From Microstegium vimineum (taxonomy: Eukaryota; Streptophyta; Magnoliopsida; Poales; Poaceae), in the NCBI GenBank assembly GCA_022036555.1, contig CM039120.1, forward strand, positions 26,502,227 through 26,566,226: a stretch of 64,000 nt of DNA. Direction: 5' to 3'. The notes beneath the pieces are model-generated. The model was given only the letters and a program-made list of their open reading frames with translations, was not told where the DNA came from and searched no databases. Of the stretch, positions 1 to 10,833 are shown one piece after another (the first letter of the stretch is position 1; each line of letters starts with the position of its first letter). The position numbers and the translations under genes were made by a program.

Positions 1-1007
1 GTTTTTGCTTGTGTTCTTTGTTTTTGCTTTTGCTCTCTCTTTTTCCCGAGATGAGAATTCTTGTTTGAGAGAAGCTTTACAAATTCTGTTTGAACCAAGT
101 TCTTAGTACTTGTGAGGAGCAACTTTGCACCAAAGGAGTTTTCCTAAAACCTCACAAGTACGCAGATCGGGCAAATTCTTTGCGGTGCTCTTCGTTCTTG
201 AGTTTCTCCCCAAATCCTTTGTTTTCCTTCAATCCAAACCAAATCGAGCGATGATTTCTTCGGGATAGCTCCTCCATAGCACTAGAATCATGCCTACCAA
301 GTTGGGTTGCTAGTGGAAATCATTTGGTTAGGATTTGGGAAGATTTGGCGGAGAGAAAATCGATTTTCGCTTTTCCTGCGTTCTGCTCGGGGGCACCGGA
401 TGCTCCGTCGAGAGGCGCCAGACGCTAGGTTGTGCTGACGTCAGCGTTCGTCGCTCGCTGTGTCTGCGCAAGTTAAGTTGGCGCAGGATGCTCGCCATCG
501 TCCGTCGACCACGCGCCAGACGCGTCCGTCAGTTTTGAGAGTTGCAGAGCTCTCTGTTCTTTTGTGTCGGACACTCAGGAGCGTCGTCCGTTGGAGTACC
601 TCCAGACGTGTCCGTCGACTGGAGGAGCTCTTTGTTTCTTCTCTGTATGTTTCGCGTCAGACGCTCGTTAGCGTCCGTCAAGTGTCCGTCAGACGCGTCC
701 ATTGCCTGACTGACCTCTCGGGTTGCTCTCTGTTCTTGCGTCGGACGTTCGGCTTCAGCGTCCGTCACTCAACTTCTTAGTGTCCGTTGGCTGCAGTTTC
801 TGTTGTTTTGCCTCGGGTTCTTGCCTCTTTTCATAGGAGTCAGGAACTTGGTTTTCGGGGTTTCCGGTGAGTTTTGCTCCGTTGCTCGGGGGAGGTTGAG
901 CACCTAGTAACTAGGTTTGGTTTTTGGGAAGAATGGCCCGAATATTTCGAAAGAAATTTGAGGCTCCCATTCACCCCCCCCCTCTGGTCACCGTTCTCGG
1001 TCCTTCA
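1..1007 (+). mobile_element. Sirevirus-family LTR, 3' portion (cut by window edge)
   Basis: The sequence matches the other LTRs of this family in the window (8718-10576, and the complements of 25277-27215, 35809-37758 and 61034-63112). It ends with the family terminus GGTCCTTCA at 1007. The 5' part lies outside the window. A cluster of GTCCGTC / GACGGAC palindromic motifs lies at about 400-780. It interrupts the Tekay polyprotein immediately before the integrase zinc-binding region. The right-hand target base pairs are GCTTC (1008-1012); the matching copy is off-window, so solo LTR versus full element cannot be decided. Confidence 0.85.
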
Positions 1008-4000
1008 GCTTCATTGAGAATTCTATCTCGTAGGGCCTGGTCCTTAGGAATTTCCAAACGTTCATTGAACCAAAGGACTCCTTGCTCATCCACTTTGAAA
1101 TTCGGAGATTCACTGGTTTCTAGCCTTTGTTTGGTTTGCATTAGCTCCTTGTCTGATTTCTAACCCTCGATAATGTCACTATCCAAGGTGCATGGGGTAA
1201 CAATATTATTGAGCACAACCGGATGCATTAGATCGAATCCATCTTCTAACAGGGGTTGCAACAAGTTGCAATGAGATTTGCGGCTCAAAACATCTGCTAC
1301 AACATTCGCTTTTCCAGGATGGTAATGCACTTCTAGGTTATAATCCTTGATTAATTCTAGCCATCTCCTCTGTCTCATATTTAATTCAGCCTAGGTAAAA
1401 AAGTACTTCAAACTTTTATGATCTATGAAGATGTGGCACAAATTACCCATTAGGTAATGTCTCCATATTTTTAAAGCATGCACGACTACTGCTAGTTCCA
1501 AGTCATGTGTTGGGTAATTCTCTTCATGAGGTCGAAGTTCACGTGATGCATAAGCAATGACTCTTCCGTTTTGCATCAACACACATTCCAATCCAATGGT
1601 TGACGCATCGCAAAACACATCAAAAGGTTCCTCCAGATTTGGTTGTGCCAACACTGGTGCAGTGGTCAACAGTGTCCGCAAGGTACGAAACGCTGTCTCA
1701 CATTCTAGGCTCCATTCAAACTTCTTATTCTTCTGAGTTAACCTTGTCATCGGCTTTGCTATCTTATAAAAGTCCAGAATAAAACGACGGTACTACCCGG
1801 CGAATCCTAAAAAGTTGCGCACCTCGTGCACGTTAACGGGTGCTTTCCATTCCATGACTTCTTGCACTTTTGAGGGATCCACTGATATACCCTCTGCTGA
1901 CAAGATATGAGCCAGAAAAGGTACTTTGGTTAACCAAAACTCACACTTGCTAAACTTAGCATAAAGCTTTTGCTCCCTTAACCATTTCATCACTATCCTC
2001 AGGTGTTCGGCATGGTCTTTCTCATTTTTAGAGTATACCAAGATGTCATCGATGAAGACCACAACAAACTTATCCAATTCTTGCATGAACACGGAGTTCA
2101 TCAAGTACATGAAATGCGCGGGCGCATTTGTTAATCCAAAAGACATTACTAGGTATTCATATAGACCGTATCTGGTGGAGAAAGCGGTCCTAGACACATC
2201 CTCTTTTGTGATCTTAATATGATGGTAACCAGACCTCAAGTCTATCTTAGAGAACACTTTAGCTTTAGACAACTGATCAAACAACAAATCAATCTGCGGC
2301 AACGGATATTTGTTTTTGATGGTAACCGCATCGAGAGGGTGATAGTCCACGCACATTTTTAAGGTCTTCTCCTTCTTTTTTACAAAGATGGCGGGACATC
2401 CCCAAGGTGAACAACTCGGGCGGATCAAACCCTTTTCCAGCAACTCCTGGAGTTGTTTCTTGAGTTATGCTAACTTGTTGGGTGGCATCCTATATGGTCT
2501 CCTGGATATAGGTGTTGTTCCGGGGGCCAACTCTATAGCAAACTCGACATCTCTGTCTGGGGGTAACCCTGGAAGATCGTCAGGAAACACATTCGAAAAC
2601 TCACAAACTACAGGGATCTTATCCAACAACTCTGCAGTGATGGCAAACATGACTCCCAACTGATTCGGATTCTTAGGTAAGAGGATCCCAAAAGTGGCTC
2701 CATTCTGGGGGTTTGTGATAGATATTGTACGCTGAGCAATGTCTAGATGCACCTTCCAAACTTTCATCCATTCCATTCCAAGAATGACATATAGACCTAG
2801 CTCAAGGATTACGATGAGATTGACATAAACTGATGTCGTTCCCATTGTAATCTCTACGTCCTTTACCAGCTTACGAGTATATAGCATAGCTCCGGCTACA
2901 CTAATCTGATACTCCCTCTCCAACTCTACCATCTTCTGCTGTCTCCGCAGCACGAAGTTCCCACTAATGAATGAATGCGATGCTCCAGAATCAAACAAAA
3001 TAACTGCAGGACATTGATTAACAAAGAATGTACCAGCTGTGACGGGTTCTCCTTCCGGTATTTCCTCCAAGGTGGTGTGGTGGACGTTCCCTATGCGAGG
3101 CTTCTGCTGATTGTACTGCTTCCTAGGCTTTGTGCAGAAACGAGACAGGTGACTAGTTTGACCACAATTGTAGCATGGTCCCACCACATAGGGCGTCTTC
3201 TGCCCTCTAGCTCCAGATTCTCCAGCCTTATCCTTGTTCTGCTGCAGGGGCGCGGTGAAGGGCCTCTGGTAGGCTGGACGAGCATGAGCATTGGTCATCT
3301 TCCCTTGAGGTGGACGGAATCGTGCACCAGTCTGTGGTGGACAAAACGCTGGCCTTGAAGCATTAGGACCCCTGTTCTGGTGGGATCCTCCCTCTGGGAC
3401 TCGACGAGGAGTCTCTCCAAGCAGCCTGTTGTCATTGGTCTCCTGATTCAAGAAGTCACTGATGAAGTCGCTGAAAGTGAGGCGATAGTTGTTGCCCATC
3501 TTGGATAGAAGGGTGGCATTCATGCCCCTCTTGAAGCTAGTGATCTTCTTTGGGTCGGTGTTGACGAAGTCAGGAGCATAGCAAGTCAGGCGGTTGAAAC
3601 TGGTGAGGTACTCTATCACTGACCTGGTACCCTAAGCAAGCCACATGAACTCAGTGAGCTTCATCTCCAACACTCCTTCTGGGATGTAGTGACGGCACAT
3701 CGCGGTGGAGAACCTCTCCTAGGTGACAGCAGTGCCAACCGACAAGTTATCACGGTATTGGGCCCACCAGATACTTGCCGGTCCTTCCAACCTGTGCGCG
3801 GCATATTCCGCCTTCAGCTCCTCTGTTAGACGTAGAAGTCGGAACTTCTGTGTCATGGAGTGCAGCCATTCATCTGCCTCCAGCGGTTCAGTAGCTTCCT
3901 TGAAGATTAGAGGGCGGGTGTCCATGAAATCCTTATAGGAGTTGTACTGATTAGGTGCAGCCCCTTGCTATTTCCTGTGCCGCTGAGCCGTGTTGGCGGC

Positions 4001-4119
4001 GATGTTGGGCAAGGTCTCATTCATCTGGTGCTGCATCTCCTCCACACTCCTTTGTCTGCCCAAGAACTGGCCAAAGAACGCTTCCGGTGTGATCGGAGGC
4101 GGTGGTGGAGGTGGCAGGT
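1008..4119 (-). pseudogene. Tekay gag-protease-RT-RNase H-integrase polyprotein (decayed)
   Basis: One continuous minus-strand frame with no frameshift, continuing the N-terminus at 8609-8663. In order: gag core (about 3930-3540); CCHC knuckle CYNCGQTSHLSRFC (about 3180-3140); retropepsin motif LFDSGASHSFI (about 3000-2965); RT with FIDDILVYSK (about 2062-2033); RNase H start FDVFCDAS (about 1625); and an integrase linker ending ILNEA where the Sirevirus LTR at 1007 interrupts it. Seven nonsense codons break it: TAG at 1160, 1391, 1793, 3632, 3719 and 3968, and TAA at 2465. Four of the TAGs sit where glutamine is expected in the family. The frame is otherwise well preserved, so the element was coding when inserted. 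Confidence 0.9.
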
Positions 4120-4124
4120 CCTCC

Positions 4125-5134
4125 TGATGAAAGTGTGTGTGTCCCGATCTTTCGGTGGAGATAGATAACTACGATTTGACTGGAGAGACGTTCACGATCC
4201 GACTACAACCATCCAAGGATGCTGCGCCTTAGCGATCGATACACCAATTCCAGCGGTTGCTCACGATCTTGCGGATCACAACCAACCAAACCACTAGGGT
4301 TATTCCTGCAAGCAATCGAAGAACAAGCAAGAACAAGTAGAACAAGCACTCAATTGCAAATAAGAGATGAAGGATCAGATGTGATACACATGAAGGTGGG
4401 GTTCCGAATCAAGTAGAACGGATGGTCTAGTCGACACACGCGTCTACAAGGAAGTAGCAGCAGCTAAACTTTCATCTAAACAAAACCCAATCTGTTTGTG
4501 GCGGCTCTAGGGGGATATAAGGAGGAGGGAGGACGACCACAAGGGTCCTAGTGTCGTCCTACAACCCTAGGATGAGTCCCTAATGGACTCAAGTTGATAC
4601 ACGGGCCATCGGCCCAAAATAGGGTGACGCAGCACCGTTGGCAGAAAAGATCTCGGTATTAAATTGTCTACTGCGCATGCATCTGATAGTATATAGGTAT
4701 GAGTCCGGACCCATTGGAAAGTAGACTTGATAAGCTTTCCAAAAAGTCCTATAACGTCCCAATCGGAGTCCGTATGAAGTCGTGGCAACCGTCGCAAGTT
4801 TGGACTCTTCTGCAGTCCGAATTGAACTTTCCAAAACGTGTTGGACTTAGACTCTTTGTTTCCTTGGATCCAATGTGATGTGGTGGCCTGGTGGAGAACG
4901 TTAGGAACACTTGGATATGGTCCCCAATCTACTTCATTGACCATCCATGCTTTCCATATGCAATCTAACCCTTCCTTGATCCATGTAAGCAATTCTGAAA
5001 ATGAAAACATACACACTTCATAGTGCAACACCCATTCATCAAATGTAACAATGATAAACCTCATATAGAATGGTTTCACCTTTGGTATAGAAGTGGTTGG
5101 CATGGTCATATCTAAGCCGGTGATGTCCTCATCA
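4125..5134 (-). repeat. 3' LTR of the TR-GAG element
   Basis: 1010 bp, almost identical to 7607-8608. In sense the LTR begins at 5134. Its first ~568 nt encode the C-terminal part of the Gag frame, ending at the stop at 4567-4569. A TATA-like CTATATAC lies on the minus strand at about 4689-4696, inside that coding part. A 9-bp duplication near 4335 distinguishes it from the 5' copy. Confidence 0.92.
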
Positions 5135-6609
5135 TTCTCCCTTTCTTGATAGCAAACCGTCCTCGGTTTGACCACTGTCGGAGGATGTGTTGTAGATACA
5201 AGCAAACCATACTCCCATTCTTGATAGTTATCCTGTTTCTTTAAAATAAAACTAGGGAAGCTTGACATGGCATGGTTATTGTTATTGCATACGTCTAATT
5301 GATTAGTTCTGTTCACTATAAAAGGAGTTTGTATATTTGAGCAAATGTAAATTCGGTTTACCATATACTCATCTTCATAATTATATTTGACAATAGCATG
5401 AAAACTGATATTAGAAGAACATGGCAATTCAAATCTATCAGTCAGATTATTCTGCAAATATTTAAGCTCACAAAGATCATCGAATTCAATATATCCGATT
5501 GTATGTAAAGATGACAACAATTGAGCTTCTTCATTTTCATTTACAATATGAACAACATGCTTGAATTCAGCACTCATTAATACATAATTTGTAGCTTTAT
5601 TCACTAGTTGTGGTATGGATATAAGTGATGCATTATCACACAACTCTTCTTTGTCACAAGTAAAATCAAGCATATCAATGTGTGACAAAGGAAAATCAGC
5701 GACCAGTTCAACAATTGATTGATCTATAATATCATGATTAGGTGGCAAATTTAAGTCAACTAAAGTATTCTCACCTTGATTTAGTTTACAAGCATTTGAC
5801 ATACCTTGGATGCTCATCTCAATTGGTGTAGGTGTAGCCAGATTCACGCTCTCTTTAAATGTTTCACCTCCTATCTCAAATTGATTGTTGTCGACATGTA
5901 TATTATCATCTACTTCCTGCAAATTGTCAGTAATAGGAGAGACAAATGCTTCTATAGTATTTGTATGTTCCCTTTGTAGATTTACTTCAGCATCACAAGC
6001 AAGATCAAACAACTCATCAAAATTCTTATAATGTTTATCAACAAGTATATTCTGAATTTCCACATTAAGACCATGCAAAAATCTATGTTCCAGAAACTCA
6101 TCGGTTCCTTCTAAGCCACAACGTAGCAAACCCAATTTTAGTTTCTCTAGATATTTTGCTACAGTTTTGTTTCCTTGTTTTATAGATTTCAAGTTTCCAT
6201 TCAAAATTTCAGAATAATAGCTAGGAACAAAAACATCTCTAAAATGTCTTTTCATATCTTTCCATGATTGAGGAGCTTTATCAAATCTACAAAGGTGTTT
6301 CCACTCAGTTAAAGCATACTTAATAAGAACACTTGAAGCAACTTTAACCTTTTGTTTTTCAGATAGATCATACTTTTTAAATTCCTTGTCTACATGTAGC
6401 TCCCATTCAATATATGCATAAGGATCATAGTTTCCTTCAAAAGAAGGTAGTGCAGATTGTAGTTTATCTAGCAAAGCATCACATACCTCGTAAGTAGCAA
6501 GCTTATCACTTGTCATACCACTAGCAAAGTGATACGAATATGCAACCTGATCATCTCCTAATTTCATGTAGTTTCCTGCCATGATTAGAAGAAAACAAGA
6601 AACATACAC
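4567..6609 (-). CDS. Gag-like protein of TR-GAG element, 680 codons, intact
   Basis: The longest undamaged frame in the window. The first Met is at 6609; a second, perhaps better start (MAGNYMK) is ten codons in, at 6582. Residues ~56-212 match the retrotransposon Gag pattern (PF03732 type): SFEGNYDPYAYIEWE, WKDMKRHFRDVFVPSYY, then FLHGLNVEI and LACDAEVNLQ. Its role would be to form the particle that packages element RNA. No CCHC knuckle and no protease or polymerase motif follows, which is atypical for an autonomous gag. From about residue 492 the frame runs into the 3' LTR, so about 189 residues are LTR-encoded. Residues 213-490 are rich in Asn and acidic residues and I do not recognise them. 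Confidence 0.85.
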   Translation of the reverse strand: MYVSCFLLIMAGNYMKLGDDQVAYSYHFASGMTSDKLATYEVCDALLDKLQSALPSFEGNYDPYAYIEWELHVDKEFKKYDLSEKQKVKVASSVLIKYALTEWKHLCRFDKAPQSWKDMKRHFRDVFVPSYYSEILNGNLKSIKQGNKTVAKYLEKLKLGLLRCGLEGTDEFLEHRFLHGLNVEIQNILVDKHYKNFDELFDLACDAEVNLQREHTNTIEAFVSPITDNLQEVDDNIHVDNNQFEIGGETFKESVNLATPTPIEMSIQGMSNACKLNQGENTLVDLNLPPNHDIIDQSIVELVADFPLSHIDMLDFTCDKEELCDNASLISIPQLVNKATNYVLMSAEFKHVVHIVNENEEAQLLSSLHTIGYIEFDDLCELKYLQNNLTDRFELPCSSNISFHAIVKYNYEDEYMVNRIYICSNIQTPFIVNRTNQLDVCNNNNHAMSSFPSFILKKQDNYQEWEYGLLVSTTHPPTVVKPRTVCYQERENDEDITGLDMTMPTTSIPKVKPFYMRFIIVTFDEWVLHYEVCMFSFSELLTWIKEGLDCIWKAWMVNEVDWGPYPSVPNVLHQATTSHWIQGNKESKSNTFWKVQFGLQKSPNLRRLPRLHTDSDWDVIGLFGKLIKSTFQWVRTHTYILSDACAVDNLIPRSFLPTVLRHPILGRWPVYQLESIRDSS

Positions 6610-7587
6610 AATAATATTTATGTCCCTATCAACTAGTAGGATGTGGTTGTTGTAATTCTCTCACTCTCAACTTGATCAAACAAATTCTTACAAGTTCTTA
6701 CCCAGCAAAACAGGGGGTTGCAGCAACCAGCAAGTCGGAAACCTTGGATGTAGTGTATCGACACCGTAGCAACAACACCTGTCAAGCTGTATCCGGATAT
6801 GTGGAGCTATAGGAGGGCTAAACAATAATGTGCAAGGAAGTACTAGCACCAAATTAGTCACAAAAGCAAGTTGAGAAATCGTTCAACGGAGGTACCGTGC
6901 TGGTCCTAGGCTAGACAGTGCTAGAGACGCGAGCCTAGACACAAACGAAGTCACGGTACAGCAAAAACAAGGCACAAGAATAGCAAGCAAAACACCCTTT
7001 CTTCCTCTCCTTCTTTTTTTCTTTCTCTTTTTGTTTCTTCTCTTCTCTTTGTTTTTCTTTCTGTTACCCTCTTTCTTTTCTTTTCTTTTGTTTTTTCTTC
7101 TTTACTCTCCTACTGTATTCTAATTTCTGTAACCTTGACAATTTTCGATTTCTACAAAAGCAATGACAATTTTTCTCGAATCAAGATAGAATAGCAATGC
7201 TGATATTTTTGTTGCCAAATCAGATTTGATAAAAGAATACAAGGTTTTGAAAAGAAATGAATGTGGATATTTTGTTGCTAAACAATTGGAATAGTGAACA
7301 AAAAAGGGATATATGATGAGTGGAGTAATTAGAACGTATGCAAGAAGGGAGAACACGGTAACCGTGAAAACCAAAACATGACAAGAACTCGAAACTCTAA
7401 AAGCCTAACCTAAGACCAGCAACACGACTCAACCGATGTAAACCAAACTCAACAAGCCCGAACTAATCAATACTAGTAAAAGGCTCAAAAGGTCTATGGG
7501 ATTATGGGAAACGAATCTACTATTTTTTGTTGCCTTTTTCTGGACTTTAGGAAATTAAAAGCAAACTGAAATCTCTCACCGATGAAA
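6610..7587 (-). other. TR-GAG 5' leader with long polypurine tract
   Basis: Untranslated interior between the PBS and gag. On the sense (minus) strand about 7005-7110 is almost pure purine. I see no conserved ORF. A packaging signal would be expected in such a leader, but none can be named from sequence alone. Confidence 0.6.
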
Positions 7588-7604
7588 CCTTGCTCTGAAT
7601 ACCA
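7588..7604 (-). promoter_or_regulatory. Primer-binding site of TR-GAG element
   Basis: Sense sequence TGGTATTCAGAGCAAGG, two bases inside the 5' LTR, of the initiator tRNA-Met-like type (TGGTATCAGAGC consensus) with one extra T. It fixes the element's orientation. Confidence 0.7.
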
Positions 7605-7606
7605 CT

Positions 7607-8608
7607 TGATGAGTGTATGTGTGTCCCGATCTTTCGGTGGAGATAGATAACTACGATTTGACTGGAGAGACGTTCACGATCCGACTACAACCATCCAAGG
7701 ACGCTGCGCCTTAGCGATCGATACACCAATTCCAGCGGTTGCTCACGATCTTGCGGATCACAACCAACCAAACCACTAGGGTTATTCCTGCAAGCAATCG
7801 AAGAACAAGCAAGAACAAGCACTCAATTGCAAATAAGAGATGAAGGATCAGATGTGATACACATGAAGGTGGGGTTCCGAATCAAGTAGAACGGATGGTC
7901 TAGTCGACACACGCGCTCTACAAGGAAGTAGCAGCAGCTAAACTTTCATCTAAACAAAACCCAATCTGTTTGTGGCGGCTCTAGGGGGATATAAGGAGGA
8001 GGGAGGACGACCACAAGGGTCCTAGTGTCGTCCTACAACCCTAGGATGAGTCCCTAATGGACTCAAGTTGATACACGGGCCATCGGCCCAAAATAGGGTG
8101 ACGCAGCACCGTTGGCAGAAAAGATCTCGGTATTAAATTGTCTACTGCGCACGCATCTGATAGTATATAGGTATGAGTCCGGACCCATTGGAAAGTAGAC
8201 TTGATAAGCTTTCCAAAAAGTTCTATAACGTCCCAATCGGAGTCCGTATGAAGTCGTGGCAACCGTCGCAAGTTTGGACTCTTCTGCAGTCCGAATTGAA
8301 CTTTCCAAAACGTGTTGGACTTGGACTCTTTGTTTCCTTGGATCCAATGTGACATGGTGGCCTGGTGGAGAACGTTAGGAACACTTGGATATGGTCCCCA
8401 ATCTACTTCATTGACCATCCATGCTTTCCATATGCAATCTAACCCTTCCTTGATCCATGTAAGCAATTCTGAAAATGAAAACATACACACTTCATAGTGC
8501 AACACCCATTCATCAAATGTAACAATGATAAACCTCATATAGAATGGTTTCACCTTTGGTATAGAAGTGGTTGGCATGGTCATATCTAAGCCGGTGATGT
8601 CCTCATCA
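7607..8608 (-). repeat. 5' LTR of the TR-GAG element
   Basis: 1002 bp partner of 4125-5134, bounded by TGATGA and TCATCA and followed by the CCTCC duplication. Its U3 holds a second copy of the Gag C-terminal coding stretch (8041-8583), lacking the upstream gag part. Confidence 0.92.
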
Positions 8609-8663
8609 CCTCCTTGGGTGCCTCTCCATCACCCCAAGTGTTGCGATAAGTGTTAGCCAGCAT
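8609..8663 (-). pseudogene. N-terminal fragment of Tekay gag
   Basis: ATG at 8663-8661 opens a frame beginning MLANTYRNTWGDGEAPKE. It continues in frame at 4119 once the TR-GAG insertion and one copy of its CCTCC duplication are removed, leading into a proline run and the gag core. This ATG is chosen because an in-frame TAA lies four codons upstream. The bases just before it (pyrimidine-rich, ending TATACAG) resemble a 3' splice site, so a spliced leader is possible but unproven. Confidence 0.7.
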
Positions 8664-8717
8664 CTGTATATCCCATTAACAAGCAACAATTAGGTGATGT
8701 TACATTGAATAATGAAT

Positions 8718-10576
8718 TGCGAACACATGGTGGATAAGTACCCATGTAGTTCAGTTTTGTGTGATGAGTGATTGCCAAAAATTTGAGCGTTTCAGTTTCA
8801 GTGGCTTACTTCTAACCTCTTTGCGAAAGCAAATGTGTGCCTGTCTATTGGCTTGTGGTGTGAAGGTGCTATGCCTAGTGACAGTGCTCAATGGCGTGGA
8901 GAAGGTCGAGTAGAGGCTTGCCGTGCTGATGGACTGAGAGCGATGAAGGGCAGAAGCGGGGCTCGGACTGAGGGACCATGGGCGCCGGTGGACTAGGTGT
9001 GGTGGCTAGTACTTAGCACCGGCGAGCGCGAGAAGACATGGAGGTAGACCGAGTTGACCAAGTCAAGACAGCGGATGAGCGGGTTGAGCGAGGCTCATGG
9101 GACTCGGAGTCCGACCGGACGAGGACAAGGTGGCTCGAGTCGAGTGGTTTGGTGGTTTGGGCCTCAAAACCATCCGAGGACAGTTTCTGAGTTTGGGTTT
9201 TGGGTCTCAAAACTCGGCGTTCGGTAGTTGAGCCCAAAGCTACCGGTGGCGGGTTTCGCGGGTTTTGGCCTCAAATCCCGGGAGGATCTTCCGAGGAAGC
9301 GGGGATGGCACATGGCGGAGTCCTGGAGGTTGCGTCGAGGCGACGGCAACTCCCGGCAGGAAGCGGGGCCATCCATTCAAACGAGTGGCTAAGAGTTATC
9401 GACTTGGATTACAATGTCTTAGGGCTAGGTAATTCGGTCATGTATCTAAGGGGGTCTTTGGGAAATAGCCAAAGCCTCGTTAAATAGGGGATGAAGGGGT
9501 ATCCTCATCATATCTCTTGAACCCTAATCACTTTGCCCCAACTCTCTCTCTACCCTCTCTAGTTCATGAGATCCCTAGGTTGATTTCACCAACCTCTGTA
9601 AGAACTTGAGTTTGTTGCGAGGAATCGGAAGTCGTAACCTCTGTAAGCCATGGTGGCTTCGCTTTCATGATACTGTCCCCGTTTTGCTTGTGTTCTTCAC
9701 GTTTTTGCTTTTGCTCTCTCTTTTTCCCGATATGATTTCTCTTTCTAGGGAGTAGCTTTGCAAAATCCATTTGAACCAAGTTGTTTGTATTCGTGAGGAG
9801 CATCTTTGCACCGAAGGAATTCTCCTCAAACCTCACGAGTGCGTAGATCGGGCATTTTCTTTGTGGCATTCTTCGTTTTGCTCTCTTCTCCCCCAAATCC
9901 GAGTGTTCCCGTTTATTCTCTCCAAATTGAGCGATGATTTCTTCGGGATGGCTCCCCAACTGCACTAGGATCATGCCTACAAAGTTTGGTTGAGTTTTGG
10001 GAAGTTTGGGCGGAGAGAAATCCATTTTCACGAAGAACAGTTTTCTGCTCGTAAGCGTCGGACCACTCAGTTCTTGAGCTCCGAACCTTTGACAAGTGGT
10101 CTGGTGGCTCTGCTGAGGGATTCTGTCATGCGTCGGACCACTCGGCTTAGTCCTACGGGGTAGTTTGGAGGTCCGGTCCAGAGGCAGGGTGCTCACTGCA
10201 CAGTTTCGGCAGTAGGAAGGGTGAGCACCGGACTTCTCTCCTTGGTCCGGAGCTCGAGTCCGAAGGTCAGGTGAGGTAGAGGGAGAGCGTCGGACCAACC
10301 ACCGGACCACTGGTCATTGGTTCGGAGGTACAGACTGGAGTGGTCCGAAGCCTTTTTAGGTTGCTCCTTTAATCCGTACATTTTGCGGTTTGTTTCTCCG
10401 GGTTCGTGGATAGCTCCGCTGTGTTCCTAGGACATCTCCTAGAGCATCCACCCACCTGTGGGTCGTGAGCCTAGTTTGTGCCTTGGGTCATGCTTAGGAA
10501 AAGGGTCAAGATCTTCTGAAAAGAATTTTATTTGGCTCCCATTCACCCCCCTCTTGTCGCCATTTCCGGTCCTTCA
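8718..10576 (+). mobile_element. Solo LTR of the Sirevirus family, sense +
   Basis: 1859 bp from TGCGAACACATGG to GGTCCTTCA, with a perfect duplication TGAAT at 8713-8717 and 10577-10581. No interior sequence or second LTR is present, so it is a product of LTR-LTR recombination. A TATA-like TTAAATAG lies at about 9480-9487. The palindrome-rich segment at about 10040-10380 uses GTCGGACC / GGTCCGG motifs rather than the GACGGACGC motif of the sister copies. It lies between the leader ORF and gag of Tekay. Confidence 0.93.
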
Positions 10577-10833
10577 TGAATAAATACCGTGTTGTACAAA
10601 ATGTAATATTAAGGACACAACCAGATATAATTACTCATCTTTCCACATAACATCATAGAATTAATTACTCATCATAAGCATACAAATAGCATTCCATATC
10701 CTTTCCCAGAACAACGTCTGGACTTTAATCCAAATTCGGCTTACACAACAACGAAGATCCAAACTAAGCAAAGTCTTAAACAACATGATATAAAAGCTCC
10801 CAGGATGAAAAGGTCGAACTCCTAGTCTAGCAC
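10577..10833. other. Tekay leader between the H3-tail-like ORF and gag
   Basis: AT-rich sequence after removal of the solo LTR and its duplication. No frame or RNA gene is visible. On the minus strand it follows the leader ORF and, with 8664-8712, forms the roughly 300-nt spacer ahead of gag. Confidence 0.5.

Larger units (their letters stand above)
4125..8608 (-). mobile_element. TR-GAG-type non-autonomous LTR retrotransposon (complete)
   Basis: Two near-identical LTRs (4125-5134 and 7607-8608) bound by TGATGA...TCATCA and flanked by a perfect 5-bp duplication CCTCC (4120-4124 and 8609-8613). The interior (5135-7606) encodes only a Gag-like protein; no protease, RT or integrase is visible, so mobility would need enzymes from another element. 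The PBS beside the right LTR gives minus-strand orientation. By eye the LTRs differ by roughly ten substitutions plus a 9-bp and a few 1-bp indels per kilobase, making this one of the youngest insertions here. It interrupts codon 18 of Tekay gag. Confidence 0.92.

Noticed and set aside
335..780. Arg/Ser-rich open frames in the Sirevirus LTR
   Set aside because: They come from the palindromic GTCCGTC array, which is open in several frames; equivalents in the other LTR copies are not conserved as protein.
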